A program made the translations under genes and the position numbers. Positions 51,306 through 60,862 of a stretch of 64,000 nucleotides of DNA are shown here, piece after piece (within the stretch, counting starts at the first letter, position 1; each line of letters starts with the position of its first letter). Under the pieces are notes generated by a model. That model had not been told where the DNA came from. It saw nothing but the letters and a program-made list of their open reading frames with translations, and did not search any database. The DNA is from Enterobacter sp. (GTDB lineage: Bacteria; Pseudomonadota; Gammaproteobacteria; Enterobacterales; Enterobacteriaceae), in contig JALCNW010000007.1 of NCBI GenBank assembly GCA_022649305.1, positions 1 through 64,000 of the forward strand, in the 5' to 3' direction.

Positions 51306-52123
51306 ATACCGTCGCCATACTCAAAGGTATGGTGAATGCCGTTGAAATGCTGATCCATATCCATCGCGGGCTTATCGCTCTCTGGCTTGCCAACGATTCG
51401 TGCCGGTACGCCAGCAGCGGTGGTGTGCGGTGGAACGGGTTGTAACACAACTGAACCCGCGCCGATCTTCGCGCCGCGTCCTACTTCGATATTACCGAGA
51501 ATTTTTGCACCCGCACCAATCATCACCCCTTCACGAATTTTAGGGTGGCGATCGCCGCTGGTCTTGCCGGTACCGCCGAGGGTCACGGACTGCAAAATCG
51601 ACACGTCATCTTCGATAACAGCGGTTTCACCGACGACAATGCCGGTAGCGTGGTCGAGCATGATCCCGCGACCAATCTTCGCTGCCGGGTGAATATCCAC
51701 CTGGAAGGTCACGGAAACCTGATTTTGCAGGAAGATAGCCAGCGCGCGGCGGCCTTCGTTCCATAGCCAGTGGCCGATACGGTAGGCCTGTAAGGCGTGG
51801 AAGCCTTTCAGATACAGCAGCGGCGTGGAGTATTTGTCCACCGCCGGGTCACGCGTGCGCACAGCCTGGATATCACAAGCTGCGGAGGCAATCATTTCCG
51901 GGTCTGCGGCATAGGCCTCTTCCACCACTTCACGAATCGCAATGGCGGGCATGATCGAGGAAGCCAGCTTATTGGCAAGCATATAGCTCAGGGCACTGCC
52001 GAGATCTTCATGCTTGAGTAACGTCGCGTGGTAAAAACTGGCCAGCATTGGCTCGCAGTCAGCCAAAGCACGAGCTTCCGCTTTTATATTGTTCCAGACG
52101 ATATCCAGTTCTTCACACGGCAT
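51302..52123 (-). CDS. cysE: Serine O-acetyltransferase
   Basis: This 273-residue left-handed beta-helix enzyme acetylates L-serine with acetyl-CoA, the first step of cysteine synthesis. The N-terminal helical domain is followed by hexapeptide repeats. Active-site D143 (QVDIHP) and H158 (LDHATG) are at the same positions as in E. coli CysE. The C-terminal tail ends in DGI, the isoleucine end that binds CysK in the cysteine synthase complex. Downstream of gpsA with a 63-base gap. Confidence 0.97.
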   Translation of the reverse strand: MPCEELDIVWNNIKAEARALADCEPMLASFYHATLLKHEDLGSALSYMLANKLASSIMPAIAIREVVEEAYAADPEMIASAACDIQAVRTRDPAVDKYSTPLLYLKGFHALQAYRIGHWLWNEGRRALAIFLQNQVSVTFQVDIHPAAKIGRGIMLDHATGIVVGETAVIEDDVSILQSVTLGGTGKTSGDRHPKIREGVMIGAGAKILGNIEVGRGAKIGAGSVVLQPVPPHTTAAGVPARIVGKPESDKPAMDMDQHFNGIHHTFEYGDGI

Positions 52124-52186
52124 TGCTGACTCCAGACGATGTAATAATGACCAGCCAGTTCTTCGCCAGCTGGGTCATACAGGTGG

Positions 52187-53206
52187 TTAGTTACTGCTGC
52201 GCTCGTCCTTGCGCTCACGACCTAATAAGGTCAATGCTGCCTCGCGCGCATTTTTTCCGCAATACAATACCTGATAAATTTCCTCGGTTATTGGCATTTC
52301 GACACCAAAACGGTGCGCCAATTCCCGAACTTCCTTGGTATTGCGGTAGCCTTCAACCACCTGACCAATCTTTTCCTGCGCGCCAATCACATCCATGCCT
52401 TGTCCAAGCATCATGCCAAAGCGGCGGTTACGAGACTGGTTGTCGGTACAGGTGAGCACCAGATCGCCTAAACCCGCCATCCCCATGAAGGTGGTCGGAT
52501 CGGCACCCAGCGCGGCCCCCAGACGCGACATTTCGGTCAAGCCACGCGTAATCAGCGCCGTACGCGCATTCGCACCAAAACCGATACCGTCGGACATACC
52601 CGCACCAATGGCGATAACGTTCTTCACCGCGCCGCCCAGCTGTACGCCGATAAAATCAGGATTGCTGTAAACACGGAAACTTTTACCGCAGTGCAGCAGG
52701 TGCTGGAGATCGTCGGAGAAAGTCGGATCGGTTGAGGCCAGGGAGATTGCCGTCGGCAGACCCGCAGCCAGCTCTTTGGCAAACGTCGGCCCGGAGATAA
52801 CCGCCAACGGGATGTCATCGCCCAGCACTTCGCGGGCAACATCCTGTAGCAAACGTCCGGTTTCGGCTTCCAGCCCCTTCGTCGCCCATACGATACGCGC
52901 ATCGGCACGCATCAGCGGTTTGATCTGATGCAACACCTGACCAAATACATGGCTTGGCACCACCACCAGGATATTGCGGCTAGCGGCCAGCGCTGTCGCA
53001 AGATCGCTTTCGAGGAGCAGGGTATCAGGGAAAGGCACATCCGGGAGAAACGCAACGTTGCAGCGATCGGCTTGCAGCGTCGCGATATGTTTAGGGTCGT
53101 GGCCCCAAAGCACCACATCGTGACCATTTCTGGCCAGCGTGATAGCAAGAGCGGTGCCGTAAGAACCGGCACCGATCACAGTCATTGACGCATTAACTGT
53201 ACTCAT
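52187..53206 (-). CDS. gpsA: Glycerol-3-phosphate dehydrogenase [NAD(P)+]
   Basis: This 339-residue enzyme makes sn-glycerol 3-phosphate for phospholipids. It has the N-terminal dinucleotide fold [31 protein letters not shown], the catalytic lysine region [16 protein letters not shown] and [15 protein letters not shown]. Its ATG overlaps the secB stop by one base (TGATG), as expected for the secB-gpsA unit. Confidence 0.97.
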   Translation of the reverse strand: MSTVNASMTVIGAGSYGTALAITLARNGHDVVLWGHDPKHIATLQADRCNVAFLPDVPFPDTLLLESDLATALAASRNILVVVPSHVFGQVLHQIKPLMRADARIVWATKGLEAETGRLLQDVAREVLGDDIPLAVISGPTFAKELAAGLPTAISLASTDPTFSDDLQHLLHCGKSFRVYSNPDFIGVQLGGAVKNVIAIGAGMSDGIGFGANARTALITRGLTEMSRLGAALGADPTTFMGMAGLGDLVLTCTDNQSRNRRFGMMLGQGMDVIGAQEKIGQVVEGYRNTKEVRELAHRFGVEMPITEEIYQVLYCGKNAREAALTLLGRERKDERSSN

Positions 53207-53673
53207 CAGGCATCCTGATGTTCTTCAGTACCTTCGCCAGCTTGCTGCTGCAGATAGTTCATGAACAGCGCATCAAAATTCACTGGCGCAAGGTTCAGCT
53301 GCGGGAAGGTACCGCGAGATACCAGGCTGGTGATGCATTCGCGAGCATACGGGAACAGAATGTTCGGGCAGTATGCACCCAGGCAATGCGCCAGTTGATT
53401 ACCTTCGATACCGCCAACGGAGAAGATACCACCCTGCTGAACTTCACACAGGAATGCAGTTTCTTCGCCCAGAGAAGCGGTAACGGTCACACGCAGTACC
53501 ACTTCGTACACGTCGTCTGCCAGTTGGGTAGACGCAGTATCAAGATCAAGTTTAACCTCTGGCTGCCAATCTTTCTGGAAAACTTGTGGTGCATTTGGCG
53601 CTTCGAAAGAGACATCTTTGGTGTAGATGCGCTGGATCTGGAAGCTCATTTCGTTGTTGTTTTGTTCTGACAT
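53206..53673 (-). CDS. secB: Protein-export chaperone SecB
   Basis: This 155-residue cytoplasmic chaperone has the SecB pattern: [36 protein letters not shown] and [19 protein letters not shown]. It forms a tetramer that holds preproteins unfolded and hands them to SecA. It sits between grxC upstream (33-base gap) and gpsA downstream. Confidence 0.97.
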   Translation of the reverse strand: MSEQNNNEMSFQIQRIYTKDVSFEAPNAPQVFQKDWQPEVKLDLDTASTQLADDVYEVVLRVTVTASLGEETAFLCEVQQGGIFSVGGIEGNQLAHCLGAYCPNILFPYARECITSLVSRGTFPQLNLAPVNFDALFMNYLQQQAGEGTEEHQDA

Positions 53674-53706
53674 GGAAATACCCTTTTTAATTGTCCTAAA
53701 ACGCTA

Positions 53707-53955
53707 TTACAGCAGGGGATCAAGCCCGCCACGTGCATCAAGCGCATACAAGTCATCACAGCCGCCAATGTGCTGCGCATCAATAAAAATCTGCGGAACC
53801 GTCGTACGGCCACTACGTTTGATCATCTCTTCACGTTTCGCCGCGTCGCCATCAATAGGCAATTCCTGGAAGGTCACTCCTTTGCTGCTCAACAGTGCTT
53901 TCGCGCGATGGCAGAACGGGCAGGTCGCTTTGGTGTAGATTTCGATATTGGCCAT
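53707..53955 (-). CDS. grxC: Glutaredoxin 3
   Basis: This 82-residue glutaredoxin has the dithiol active site C12-P-F-C15 in TKATCPFCHRAKALL. The cis-proline TVPQIFID and the glutathione-binding GGCDDLYAL complete the fold. It reduces disulfides and glutathione mixed disulfides with GSH in the cytoplasm. It is one residue shorter than E. coli GrxC as I recall it. Order yibN-grxC-secB-gpsA-cysE is conserved. Confidence 0.97.
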   Translation of the reverse strand: MANIEIYTKATCPFCHRAKALLSSKGVTFQELPIDGDAAKREEMIKRSGRTTVPQIFIDAQHIGGCDDLYALDARGGLDPLL

Positions 53956-53968
53956 GACGTTATTCCTC

Positions 53969-54400
53969 TTATTTACCGCGAACTAAAGGCAGGTTCTCGC
54001 CGCTCCAGCCAGAGACACCGTCTTTCAAAACACAGACTTTCTCGAAGCCCGCTTTCGTCAACGCGCTCGCGGGATCCTGAGCCTGCATGCCGGTACCGTC
54101 GACGACGATAATCGGTTTGTCTTTATGCTTGTCCAGTTCGCCAAGGTTGTTTGCTTTGATTTCGGCAGGCAACAGGTTGATAGAGCCTGCAATATGACCT
54201 TTACGGAAATCATCGCGCTGGCGCAGATCGACAACGACAGCCTCTTCTTTATTAATCAGGCGCGTTGCTTCACCACGAGTGATAACCTTAATCTTAGACG
54301 TAAGGCCTTTAAACGTAGTGAACAGCACAGCGGCCAGTAAACCAATCCACGCGATACTCAGTACCGGATGGCGGCTAACAAATTGCATAATTTCTTGCAT
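53969..54400 (-). CDS. yibN: YibN, membrane-anchored rhodanese-fold protein
   Basis: This 143-residue protein has one N-terminal membrane helix ([18 protein letters not shown]) and a cytoplasmic rhodanese fold ([23 protein letters not shown]). The loop that carries the catalytic cysteine in active rhodaneses reads [13 protein letters not shown], without cysteine; the only cysteine is in KVCVLKDG. It is therefore probably not a sulfurtransferase. I chose the ATG at 54400 (MQEIMQF), matching E. coli. Neighbour secB suggests a role near protein export, which is inference. Confidence 0.92.
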   Translation of the reverse strand: MQEIMQFVSRHPVLSIAWIGLLAAVLFTTFKGLTSKIKVITRGEATRLINKEEAVVVDLRQRDDFRKGHIAGSINLLPAEIKANNLGELDKHKDKPIIVVDGTGMQAQDPASALTKAGFEKVCVLKDGVSGWSGENLPLVRGK

Positions 54401-54648
54401 GGGGGGTAACAACTCCCGACGTAGTGATTAAAAAAACCAGGACAGGAGTATACCTGTGCGTTGTGGCAAATACAGCCAGCGAGAATAAGCTAATCCATTT
54501 TCTGCGGCATGCCACGAAAAAAATGACTCAAAATAGCCTTCACCGTTGCTTGTCCGGGCGTTTTCTTTGATCTTCCGAGGCTACTTTATCGATTCAGCTG
54601 TAGTAAAATTACACAAAACTTTTGTCTATTGAGCATGAGGATGTCGCA

Positions 54649-56193
54649 ATGTCGGTTTCTAAAAAACCTATGGTACTGGTGATTCTGGATGGTTATGGCT
54701 ATCGCGAAGACAGCCAGGATAATGCCATTTTCAACGCAAAAACGCCGGTCATGGATGCACTGTGGGCACAACGCCCGCATACGCTGATTGATGCTTCTGG
54801 CCTGGAAGTGGGTCTGCCGGACCGTCAGATGGGTAACTCTGAAGTGGGCCACGTCAACCTGGGCGCGGGCCGTATCGTGTATCAGGACCTGACCCGTCTG
54901 GATGTTGAAATTAAAGAACGTACTTTCTTCTCGAACCCAACGCTGACCGGTGCCGTAGATAAAGCCGTTAGCGCAGGTAAAGCCGTTCACATCATGGGCC
55001 TGCTCTCCGCGGGCGGCGTGCATAGCCATGAAGATCATATTCTGGCAATGGTAGAAATGGCCGCAGAGCGCGGCGCAGAAAAAATCTACCTGCACGCATT
55101 CCTGGACGGTCGCGACACGCCGCCGCGCAGCGCAAAATCTTCACTGCAAACCTTTGAAGAGAAATTTGCCGCGTTGGGTAAAGGCCGCGTAGCGTCCATC
55201 ATTGGTCGTTACTATGCGATGGACCGTGATAATCGTTGGGATCGTGTTGAACAAGCCTATGACCTGATGACGCTGGCGAAAGGTGAATTCCAGTTTGATA
55301 CCGCCGTTGCTGGTCTGGAAGCCGCTTACGCGCGTGAAGAAAACGATGAGTTTGTAAAAGCCACCGTGATCCGTGCTGAAGGCCAGGCAGATGCCGCTAT
55401 GGAAGACGGCGATGCGCTGATTTTCATGAACTTCCGTGCTGACCGCGCGCGCGAAATCACTCGTGCATTCGTGAATGCCGATTTTGACGGTTTCGCCCGT
55501 AAGAAAGTCGTGAACCTCGACTTCATCATGCTGACCGAATACGCCGCCGACATCAAAGTGCCTTGCGCCTATCCACCAGCATCGCTGGCGAATACCTTCG
55601 GCGAGTGGATGGCGAAGAATGACAAAACTCAGCTTCGCATCTCTGAAACTGAGAAATACGCCCACGTCACCTTCTTCTTTAATGGCGGCGTTGAAGATCC
55701 GTTTAAAGGCGAAGATCGCATTCTGATTAACTCTCCGAAAGTGGCGACCTACGATCTGCAGCCAGAAATGAGCTCCGCCGAGCTGACCGAAAAACTGGTT
55801 GCGGCGATCGAAAGCGGCAAGTACGACACCATCATTTGTAACTATCCGAACGGCGATATGGTAGGTCATACCGGCGTAATGGAAGCGGCAGTAAAAGCGG
55901 TTGAAACCCTGGACCACTGCGTTGCGCAGGTGACTAAAGCGGTTGAATCCGTGGGCGGCCAGTTGTTAATCACCGCCGATCACGGTAACGCTGAGCAGAT
56001 GCGCGATCCGTCTACCGGTCAGGCCCATACGGCGCACACTAACCTGCCAGTACCGCTGATTTATGTGGGTGAGAAATCTCTGAAAGCAGTGGAAGGCGGC
56101 AAGCTTTCCGACATCGCGCCAACCATGCTGACGCTGATGGGTATGGAAATCCCGGAAGAGATGACTGGCAAGCCGCTGTTCATCGTGGAATAA
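54649..56193 (+). CDS. gpmI: 2,3-bisphosphoglycerate-independent phosphoglycerate mutase
   Basis: This 514-residue alkaline-phosphatase-fold enzyme interconverts 3- and 2-phosphoglycerate with two Mn2+ ions. [12 protein letters not shown] holds the first metal ligand, [14 protein letters not shown] the phosphoserine (MGNSE), and [12 protein letters not shown] and [11 protein letters not shown] further ligands. I chose the ATG at 54649 with GAGG upstream rather than one nine codons earlier. The gene begins a unit gpmI-envC-yibQ with very short gaps, divergent from yibN. Confidence 0.97.
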   Translation: MSVSKKPMVLVILDGYGYREDSQDNAIFNAKTPVMDALWAQRPHTLIDASGLEVGLPDRQMGNSEVGHVNLGAGRIVYQDLTRLDVEIKERTFFSNPTLTGAVDKAVSAGKAVHIMGLLSAGGVHSHEDHILAMVEMAAERGAEKIYLHAFLDGRDTPPRSAKSSLQTFEEKFAALGKGRVASIIGRYYAMDRDNRWDRVEQAYDLMTLAKGEFQFDTAVAGLEAAYAREENDEFVKATVIRAEGQADAAMEDGDALIFMNFRADRAREITRAFVNADFDGFARKKVVNLDFIMLTEYAADIKVPCAYPPASLANTFGEWMAKNDKTQLRISETEKYAHVTFFFNGGVEDPFKGEDRILINSPKVATYDLQPEMSSAELTEKLVAAIESGKYDTIICNYPNGDMVGHTGVMEAAVKAVETLDHCVAQVTKAVESVGGQLLITADHGNAEQMRDPSTGQAHTAHTNLPVPLIYVGEKSLKAVEGGKLSDIAPTMLTLMGMEIPEEMTGKPLFIVE

Positions 56194-56202
56194 TCCTTCC
56201 CC

Positions 56203-57486
56203 ATGAGGGGAAAGGCGATTTTTTCAATCACATGGGTCGTGAAGCCGTTACGGTTATCAGTCAGGCCTTTGCTTTACGCCAGCGCGCTTAGCGCTGGCGT
56301 ATTGTTGTGCGCCGCATCCGCCCACGCGGATGACCGCGATCAGCTCAAATCTATTCAGGCTGATATCGCCGCCAAAGAGCGTGCGGTGCGTCAGCAACAG
56401 CAGCAGCGTTCCTCACTGCTTGCCCAGCTAAAGCAGCAGGAAGAGGCAATCTCCGCTGCCACGCGAAAACTTCGCGAAACCCAAAATACCCTCGCCCAGC
56501 TCAATAAGCAGATCGATGAGATGAACGCATCGATTGCCAAACTTGAACGTCAGAGAGCAGCTCAGGAACGTAATCTTGCAGCCCAGCTTGATGCGGCATT
56601 CCGCCAGGGTGAGCATACCGGTATTCAGCTCATCCTCAGTGGTGAAGAGAGCCAGCGCGGTCAGCGTTTGCAGGCGTATTTTGGCTATTTGAACCAGGCT
56701 CGCCAGGAGACCATCGCGCAGCTTAAGCAAACGCGCGAAGAGGTCAACACGCAGAAAGCCGAGCTTGAAGAGAAGCAGAGCCAGCAGCAAACCTTGCTTT
56801 ACGATCAGCAGGCGCAGCAGGCGAAGCTGGAACAGGCCCGGAACGAGCGTAAGAAGACGCTTTCTGGCCTGGAATCCTCGATTCAGGAAGGCCAGGCGCA
56901 GCTGGGTGAAATGCGCGCTAACGAATCCAAACTGCGTAACAGCATTGCTCGTGCCGAAGCGGCAGCCAAGGCGCGTGCCGAAAAAGAGGCGCGCGAAGCG
57001 CAGGCCGTAAAAGATCGTCAGCAGGAAGCCTCCCGAAAAGGGACGACCTATAAACCAACAGAAACCGAGCGCTCGCTTATTTCGCGCACCGGGGGTCTGG
57101 GCGCGCCGCGTGGACAAGCCTTCTGGCCGGTTCGAGGCTCAATTCTTCATCGCTATGGCGAACAGTTGCAGGGTGAGCTACGTTGGAAAGGTATCGTTAT
57201 CGGCGCGTCTGAAGGTAGCGAAGTGAAAGCCATCGCCGATGGCCGCGTGATCCTTGCCGACTGGTTGCAGGGATACGGGCTTGTTGTGGTGGTCGAACAT
57301 GGTAAAGGCGATATGAGTCTTTACGGCTATAACCAGAGCGCGCTAGTCAGCGTCGGTACGCAGGTCCGTGCAGGTCAACCTATCGCCCTCGTGGGCAGTA
57401 GTGGCGGTCAGGGCCGCCCGTCACTCTATTTCGAAATTCGTCGCCAGGGTCAGGCGGTCAATCCACAGCCGTGGTTGGGAAGATAA
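56203..57486 (+). CDS. envC: Murein hydrolase activator EnvC
   Basis: This protein of about 419-427 residues has a signal peptide (VLLCAASAHADD) and long coiled coils at about 40-270. The C-terminal LytM/M23 domain (ASEGSEVKAIADGRVILADWL and VVVEHGKGDMSLYGYN) lacks the full zinc ligand set. EnvC activates amidases AmiA and AmiB at the septum. The start is uncertain: the ATG at 56203 has no ribosome-binding site, while GAGGGGAAAGG lies just inside the frame. The codon matching the E. coli start, as I recall it, is ATC at 56227. Confidence 0.93.
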   Translation: MRGKAIFSITWVVKPLRLSVRPLLYASALSAGVLLCAASAHADDRDQLKSIQADIAAKERAVRQQQQQRSSLLAQLKQQEEAISAATRKLRETQNTLAQLNKQIDEMNASIAKLERQRAAQERNLAAQLDAAFRQGEHTGIQLILSGEESQRGQRLQAYFGYLNQARQETIAQLKQTREEVNTQKAELEEKQSQQQTLLYDQQAQQAKLEQARNERKKTLSGLESSIQEGQAQLGEMRANESKLRNSIARAEAAAKARAEKEAREAQAVKDRQQEASRKGTTYKPTETERSLISRTGGLGAPRGQAFWPVRGSILHRYGEQLQGELRWKGIVIGASEGSEVKAIADGRVILADWLQGYGLVVVVEHGKGDMSLYGYNQSALVSVGTQVRAGQPIALVGSSGGQGRPSLYFEIRRQGQAVNPQPWLGR

Positions 57487-57489
57487 GTT

Positions 57490-58419
57490 TTGCTTCAATT
57501 TCGTCGTCTTGTTTTATCCGTCGTCAGCGCACTGGCGCTGGCTTCACCGGTTTACGCAGGCAAACTTGCCATTGTGATTGATGACTTTGGCTATCGGCCG
57601 CACAACGAGAATCAGGTGCTGGCGATGCCTTCTGCCGTCTCCGTCGCCGTTTTGCCCAATGCTCCCCACGCCCATGAAATGGCGACCAAAGCCCACAACA
57701 GCGGGCACGAGGTGCTGATCCACCTGCCGATGGCCCCACTCAGTAAACAACCTTTGGAAAAAGACACCTTACGTCCAGAGATGAGCAGCGACGAGATCGA
57801 GCGTATTATTCGCGATGCCTACGGCAAAGTGCCGTTTGCGGTGGGGCTGAACAACCATATGGGCAGCGCCATGACGTCCAGCCTGTTTGGGATGCAAAAG
57901 GTGATGCAGGCGCTTGAACGCTACAATCTTTACTTCCTGGACAGTATGACTATCGGCAACAGCCAGGCGATGCGAGCCGCGCAGGGAACCGGTGTGAAGG
58001 TGATAAAGCGTAAAGTCTTCCTGGACGACACGCAGAACGAGGCGGATATTCGCGTCCAGTTTAATCGCGCCGTGAAGCTGGCGCGTCGCAACGGTTCGGC
58101 GATTGCGATTGGTCACCCTCACCCTTCAACGGTGCGTGTATTGCAGCAAATGCTGCCAACGCTTCCGTCGGATATCACGCTGGTACGCCCGAGCGATCTG
58201 CTAAACGAACCGCAGGTGGATACGTCGCGGCCAAATACCACACCGCCTGCCACGCCACCGCGTAATCCGTTCCGTGGCGTAACCATTTGCAAACCGCAGC
58301 AGCCGCTGGAACCGGTGTATGCCACCCGATTCTTCTCGGTGATAGGCGAAAGCGTGAGTCAAAGTTCACTGGTGAAATATATGCAACACCAATGGCAGGG
58401 CTGGGGTAATAAGGCCTAA
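57490..58419 (+). CDS. yibQ: YibQ, divergent polysaccharide deacetylase family protein
   Basis: This 309-residue exported protein has a signal peptide (VLSVVSALALASPVYA) and the divergent polysaccharide deacetylase domain: KLAIVIDDFGYRPHNENQ, NNHMGSAMT and SGHEVLIHLPMAP. Asp and His residues at these points are the expected metal ligands. The start codon is TTG at 57490, three bases after the envC stop; it is the only start that keeps the whole signal peptide. The substrate is unknown. Co-transcription with envC suggests an envelope role. Confidence 0.92.
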   Translation: MLQFRRLVLSVVSALALASPVYAGKLAIVIDDFGYRPHNENQVLAMPSAVSVAVLPNAPHAHEMATKAHNSGHEVLIHLPMAPLSKQPLEKDTLRPEMSSDEIERIIRDAYGKVPFAVGLNNHMGSAMTSSLFGMQKVMQALERYNLYFLDSMTIGNSQAMRAAQGTGVKVIKRKVFLDDTQNEADIRVQFNRAVKLARRNGSAIAIGHPHPSTVRVLQQMLPTLPSDITLVRPSDLLNEPQVDTSRPNTTPPATPPRNPFRGVTICKPQQPLEPVYATRFFSVIGESVSQSSLVKYMQHQWQGWGNKA

Positions 58420-58436
58420 TAACTCTGCGACAAGAA

Positions 58437-58470
58437 AGCCCGTATGCGCGGTAGCAACGGGCTATTGTTA
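58437..58470 (+). terminator. Terminator after yibQ
   Basis: AGCCCGT (58437-58443) pairs with ACGGGCT (58457-58463), followed by ATTGTTATTAT. It lies 18 bases after the yibQ stop and probably ends the gpmI-envC-yibQ message. Confidence 0.75.
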
Positions 58471-58523
58471 TTATCCCGCTTAAATTCATGCTCTTTTTTG
58501 CTTTTTAAATCTTACATCCTAAA

Positions 58524-58558
58524 CGGCTTACCCGGCGGACGCGCGACCGGGTAAACCG
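58524..58558. repeat. GC-rich palindrome upstream of the GT9 gene
   Basis: CGGCTTACCCGG (58524-58535) and CCGGGTAAACCG (58547-58558) pair at 11 of 12 positions around an 11-base loop. The unit is REP-like (ACCCGG/CCGGGT) but its loop GCGGACGCGCGA differs from the copy at 5023. It separates the conserved gpmI-envC-yibQ unit from the variable glycosyltransferase gene. Confidence 0.6.
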
Positions 58559-58656
58559 CAACGCAAACCACATCTAATTAATTGTAAAATAAGAAAATAA
58601 ACCATCCGGCGGCTACACTTTAACCGCAGTCATTCCTTTTCGTGAATGTTAAGATT

Positions 58657-58694
58657 ATACTAACCATAATTTAATATTTAATTTGGTTTAGTAT
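58657..58694. promoter_or_regulatory. AT-rich inverted repeat just before the GT9 start
   Basis: ATACTAACCA (58657-58666) and TGGTTTAGTAT (58684-58694) are inverted copies differing by one base insertion. The right arm ends 4 bases before the ATG at 58699, and no clear Shine-Dalgarno is visible between. It may be an operator or an RNA hairpin that covers the start of translation. Confidence 0.4.
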
Positions 58695-58698
58695 TAGC

Positions 58699-59796
58699 AT
58701 GAAGAAATTAGTGGGTTATCTGAAGGAAATTAACAGGCAGCGAAACCATAAGACCAAAGAATTAAAAAGACGAATAAAGCTGCTTTCATTATCGCGACAG
58801 TTGCAGGATAAGCGTCGTGAAAAAATCGATACCTCCAACATTAAGCGCATTCTTTTTCCTTTCGTCGATCTTGGAATTGGTGATGCGGTATGCCACACGG
58901 GTACCTGGCATGCCCTCAAGCAGGCCGGTTATACAATACAGATCGTCGCAGAGGAACGAAATCGCGATCTCTTTGAAAAAATGGCCGACATCGATGAAGT
59001 TTATATTGCCGATGTAAAAAATATCGATGCCATGAAGCCCATCGAGACGGATTTAGTGATTAGCCATTACTCGTGGATGAAAAGAAAGGAACTGTTCACG
59101 ACCCAACTTCTGCGTAAAATTAATTATAAATATGCCATTGGATTTGGAGGCTGGCTGGCTAAACCTTTTAACTTGATGCTGCCCATCAATTCCGAATTCC
59201 ACATTACCCATCCGCAAAAAAACATCCTTAGCGCGTTGAACGTCACGCCAGAGCGTCTTTGCTACTCCCTGCCCGCACTACCCGAGCACGAGCGCTTTAT
59301 TGATAGTTATCTGGAGCCTCATGCGGGCAAAAGGATCGTGGTGTTAAATCCGTTTGCAAGCGTAGCGGAACGCAGCCTGTCGATACCTCAGTTACACACG
59401 CTGGCTACTGAGATCGTGCAATCCCCCGATACTCAAGTCTTTATCATTGGCGAGGGCGGGAAATTAGCAGACCTTCATTTCGATAACGCGAACATTACCG
59501 TTTGTCGATTTAAGTCGCTGTGGGATGCCATTACGCTTATTAAAAAAGCCGATCTGGTGGTTTCTGTTGATACGGCCATCGTTCATATTGCCTGTGCTTT
59601 TGATAAGAAGCTGATTGCCATCTATTTTTCAATGCTGCTGGATCATAATAAAGACTATGAGGGAAATACGATTTTCTCACCTATTGGTCAGAACTCAGAG
59701 CAGCTGATTTATGATAAACGGAATAACAAAATTGATATCGAAGATATTGCGGCTAAAGTCGCGAGAGAGCTTCGCCAGGACCGCGCGGTAGCGTGA
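58699..59796 (+). CDS. Glycosyltransferase family 9 (heptosyltransferase-like) protein
   Basis: This 365-residue protein has a lysine/arginine-rich N-terminus (about 45 residues) and a GT9 GT-B fold: ILFPFVDLGIGDAVCHTGTWHALK at the start of domain 1, VVLNPFASVAERSLSI, and the nucleotide-sugar-site block ADLVVSVDTAIVHIACAFDKKLIAIY. It is related to WaaC/WaaF/WaaQ and probably adds a heptose or related sugar to LPS core. It occupies the yibQ-tdh gap where E. coli has waaH, a GT2 enzyme. Lower GC at its 5' end suggests acquisition. Acceptor unknown. Confidence 0.82.
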   Translation: MKKLVGYLKEINRQRNHKTKELKRRIKLLSLSRQLQDKRREKIDTSNIKRILFPFVDLGIGDAVCHTGTWHALKQAGYTIQIVAEERNRDLFEKMADIDEVYIADVKNIDAMKPIETDLVISHYSWMKRKELFTTQLLRKINYKYAIGFGGWLAKPFNLMLPINSEFHITHPQKNILSALNVTPERLCYSLPALPEHERFIDSYLEPHAGKRIVVLNPFASVAERSLSIPQLHTLATEIVQSPDTQVFIIGEGGKLADLHFDNANITVCRFKSLWDAITLIKKADLVVSVDTAIVHIACAFDKKLIAIYFSMLLDHNKDYEGNTIFSPIGQNSEQLIYDKRNNKIDIEDIAAKVARELRQDRAVA

Positions 59797-59797
59797 T

Positions 59798-59823
59798 GAA
59801 AAGGGGCCATTGGCCCCTTTTTA
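59798..59823. terminator. Bidirectional terminator between the GT9 gene and tdh
   Basis: AAAAGGGGCCA pairs with TGGCCCCTTTT in a nearly loop-free palindrome with a T-run to the right and an A-run to the left. It therefore serves the GT9 gene (plus) and tdh (minus, ending at 59828). Confidence 0.9.
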
Positions 59824-59827
59824 AAGA

Positions 59828-60853
59828 TTAATCCCAGCTCAGAATAACTTTCCCGGACTGACCTGAACGCATCGCGTCGAAGCCTTTCTGGAAATCATCA
59901 ATCCCAAAGTGGTGGGTGATAATTGGCGTCAGATCCAGACCGGACTGGATCAGCGCCGCCATCTTGTACCAGGTTTCGAACATCTCACGGCCATAAATGC
60001 CCTTGATGAACAGACCTTTAAAGATAACTTTGTTCCAGTCGATAGACATATCCGACGGCGGAATCCCCAGCATCGCAATACGACCGCCGTGGTTCATGGT
60101 GTCGAGCATTGAACGGAACGCTGGCGGCGCGCCGGACATTTCCAGGCCCACGTCAAAACCTTCGGTCATGCCAAGCTCTGCCATTACGTCGTTCAGGTTC
60201 TCTTTGGAGACATCTACCGCGCGGGTCACACCCATTTTGCGCGCCAGCGACAGGCGGTATTCGTTAACGTCGGTGATGACCACGTTACGCGCGCCAACGT
60301 GTTTCGCCACAGCAGCAGCCATAATGCCGATTGGGCCTGCACCGGACACCAGCACGTCTTCCCCGACCAGGTCGAAGGACAGCGCCGTGTGAACCGCGTT
60401 ACCAAACGGGTCAAAGATGGAGGCCAGATCGTCGGAGATATTGTCCGGGATCTTGAAGGCGTTGAACGCCGGGATCACCAAATATTGCGCAAAGCAGCCC
60501 GGACGGTTCACGCCCACGCCCACGGTATTGCGGCACAGGTGCGTGCGTCCACCGCGGCAGTTACGGCAATGACCACAGGTGATGTGGCCTTCGCCAGAAA
60601 CGCGATCGCCGATTTTAAAGCCTTTCACTTCCTGACCAATACCAACGACTTCGCCCACGTATTCGTGACCGACTACCATCGGCACCGGAATCGTTTTTTG
60701 CGACCACTCGTCCCAGTTGTAGATGTGAACGTCGGTGCCGCAAATGGCGGTTTTACGAATTTTGATCAGCAGATCGTTATGACCGACTTCCGGCTCCGGC
60801 ACGTCGGTCATCCAAATCCCTTCTTCGGCTTTCAGTTTGGATAACGCTTTCAT
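59828..60853 (-). CDS. tdh: L-threonine 3-dehydrogenase
   Basis: This 341-residue zinc-dependent medium-chain dehydrogenase oxidises L-threonine to 2-amino-3-ketobutyrate with NAD+. Catalytic zinc ligands lie in [12 protein letters not shown] and VVGHEYVG, structural zinc cysteines in [15 protein letters not shown], and the NAD site in [21 protein letters not shown] chose the ATG at 60853; a GTG precedes it. It follows kbl after a 9-base gap, and the two act in sequence. Confidence 0.97.
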   Translation of the reverse strand: MKALSKLKAEEGIWMTDVPEPEVGHNDLLIKIRKTAICGTDVHIYNWDEWSQKTIPVPMVVGHEYVGEVVGIGQEVKGFKIGDRVSGEGHITCGHCRNCRGGRTHLCRNTVGVGVNRPGCFAQYLVIPAFNAFKIPDNISDDLASIFDPFGNAVHTALSFDLVGEDVLVSGAGPIGIMAAAVAKHVGARNVVITDVNEYRLSLARKMGVTRAVDVSKENLNDVMAELGMTEGFDVGLEMSGAPPAFRSMLDTMNHGGRIAMLGIPPSDMSIDWNKVIFKGLFIKGIYGREMFETWYKMAALIQSGLDLTPIITHHFGIDDFQKGFDAMRSGQSGKVILSWD

Positions 60854-60862
60854 CACACGTCC

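Noticed and set aside
55141-55917. Open frame of 258 codons on the minus strand opposite gpmI.
   Set aside because: Antisense shadow of a highly expressed gene; composition is histidine/phenylalanine-rich without domain features.
58444-58456. GCGGTAGCAA in the loop of the terminator after yibQ resembles the ops element used by RfaH in LPS operons.
   Set aside because: Only the core matches, the surrounding JUMPstart sequence is absent, and it lies inside a terminator loop 240 bases before the next gene. Chance is more likely.
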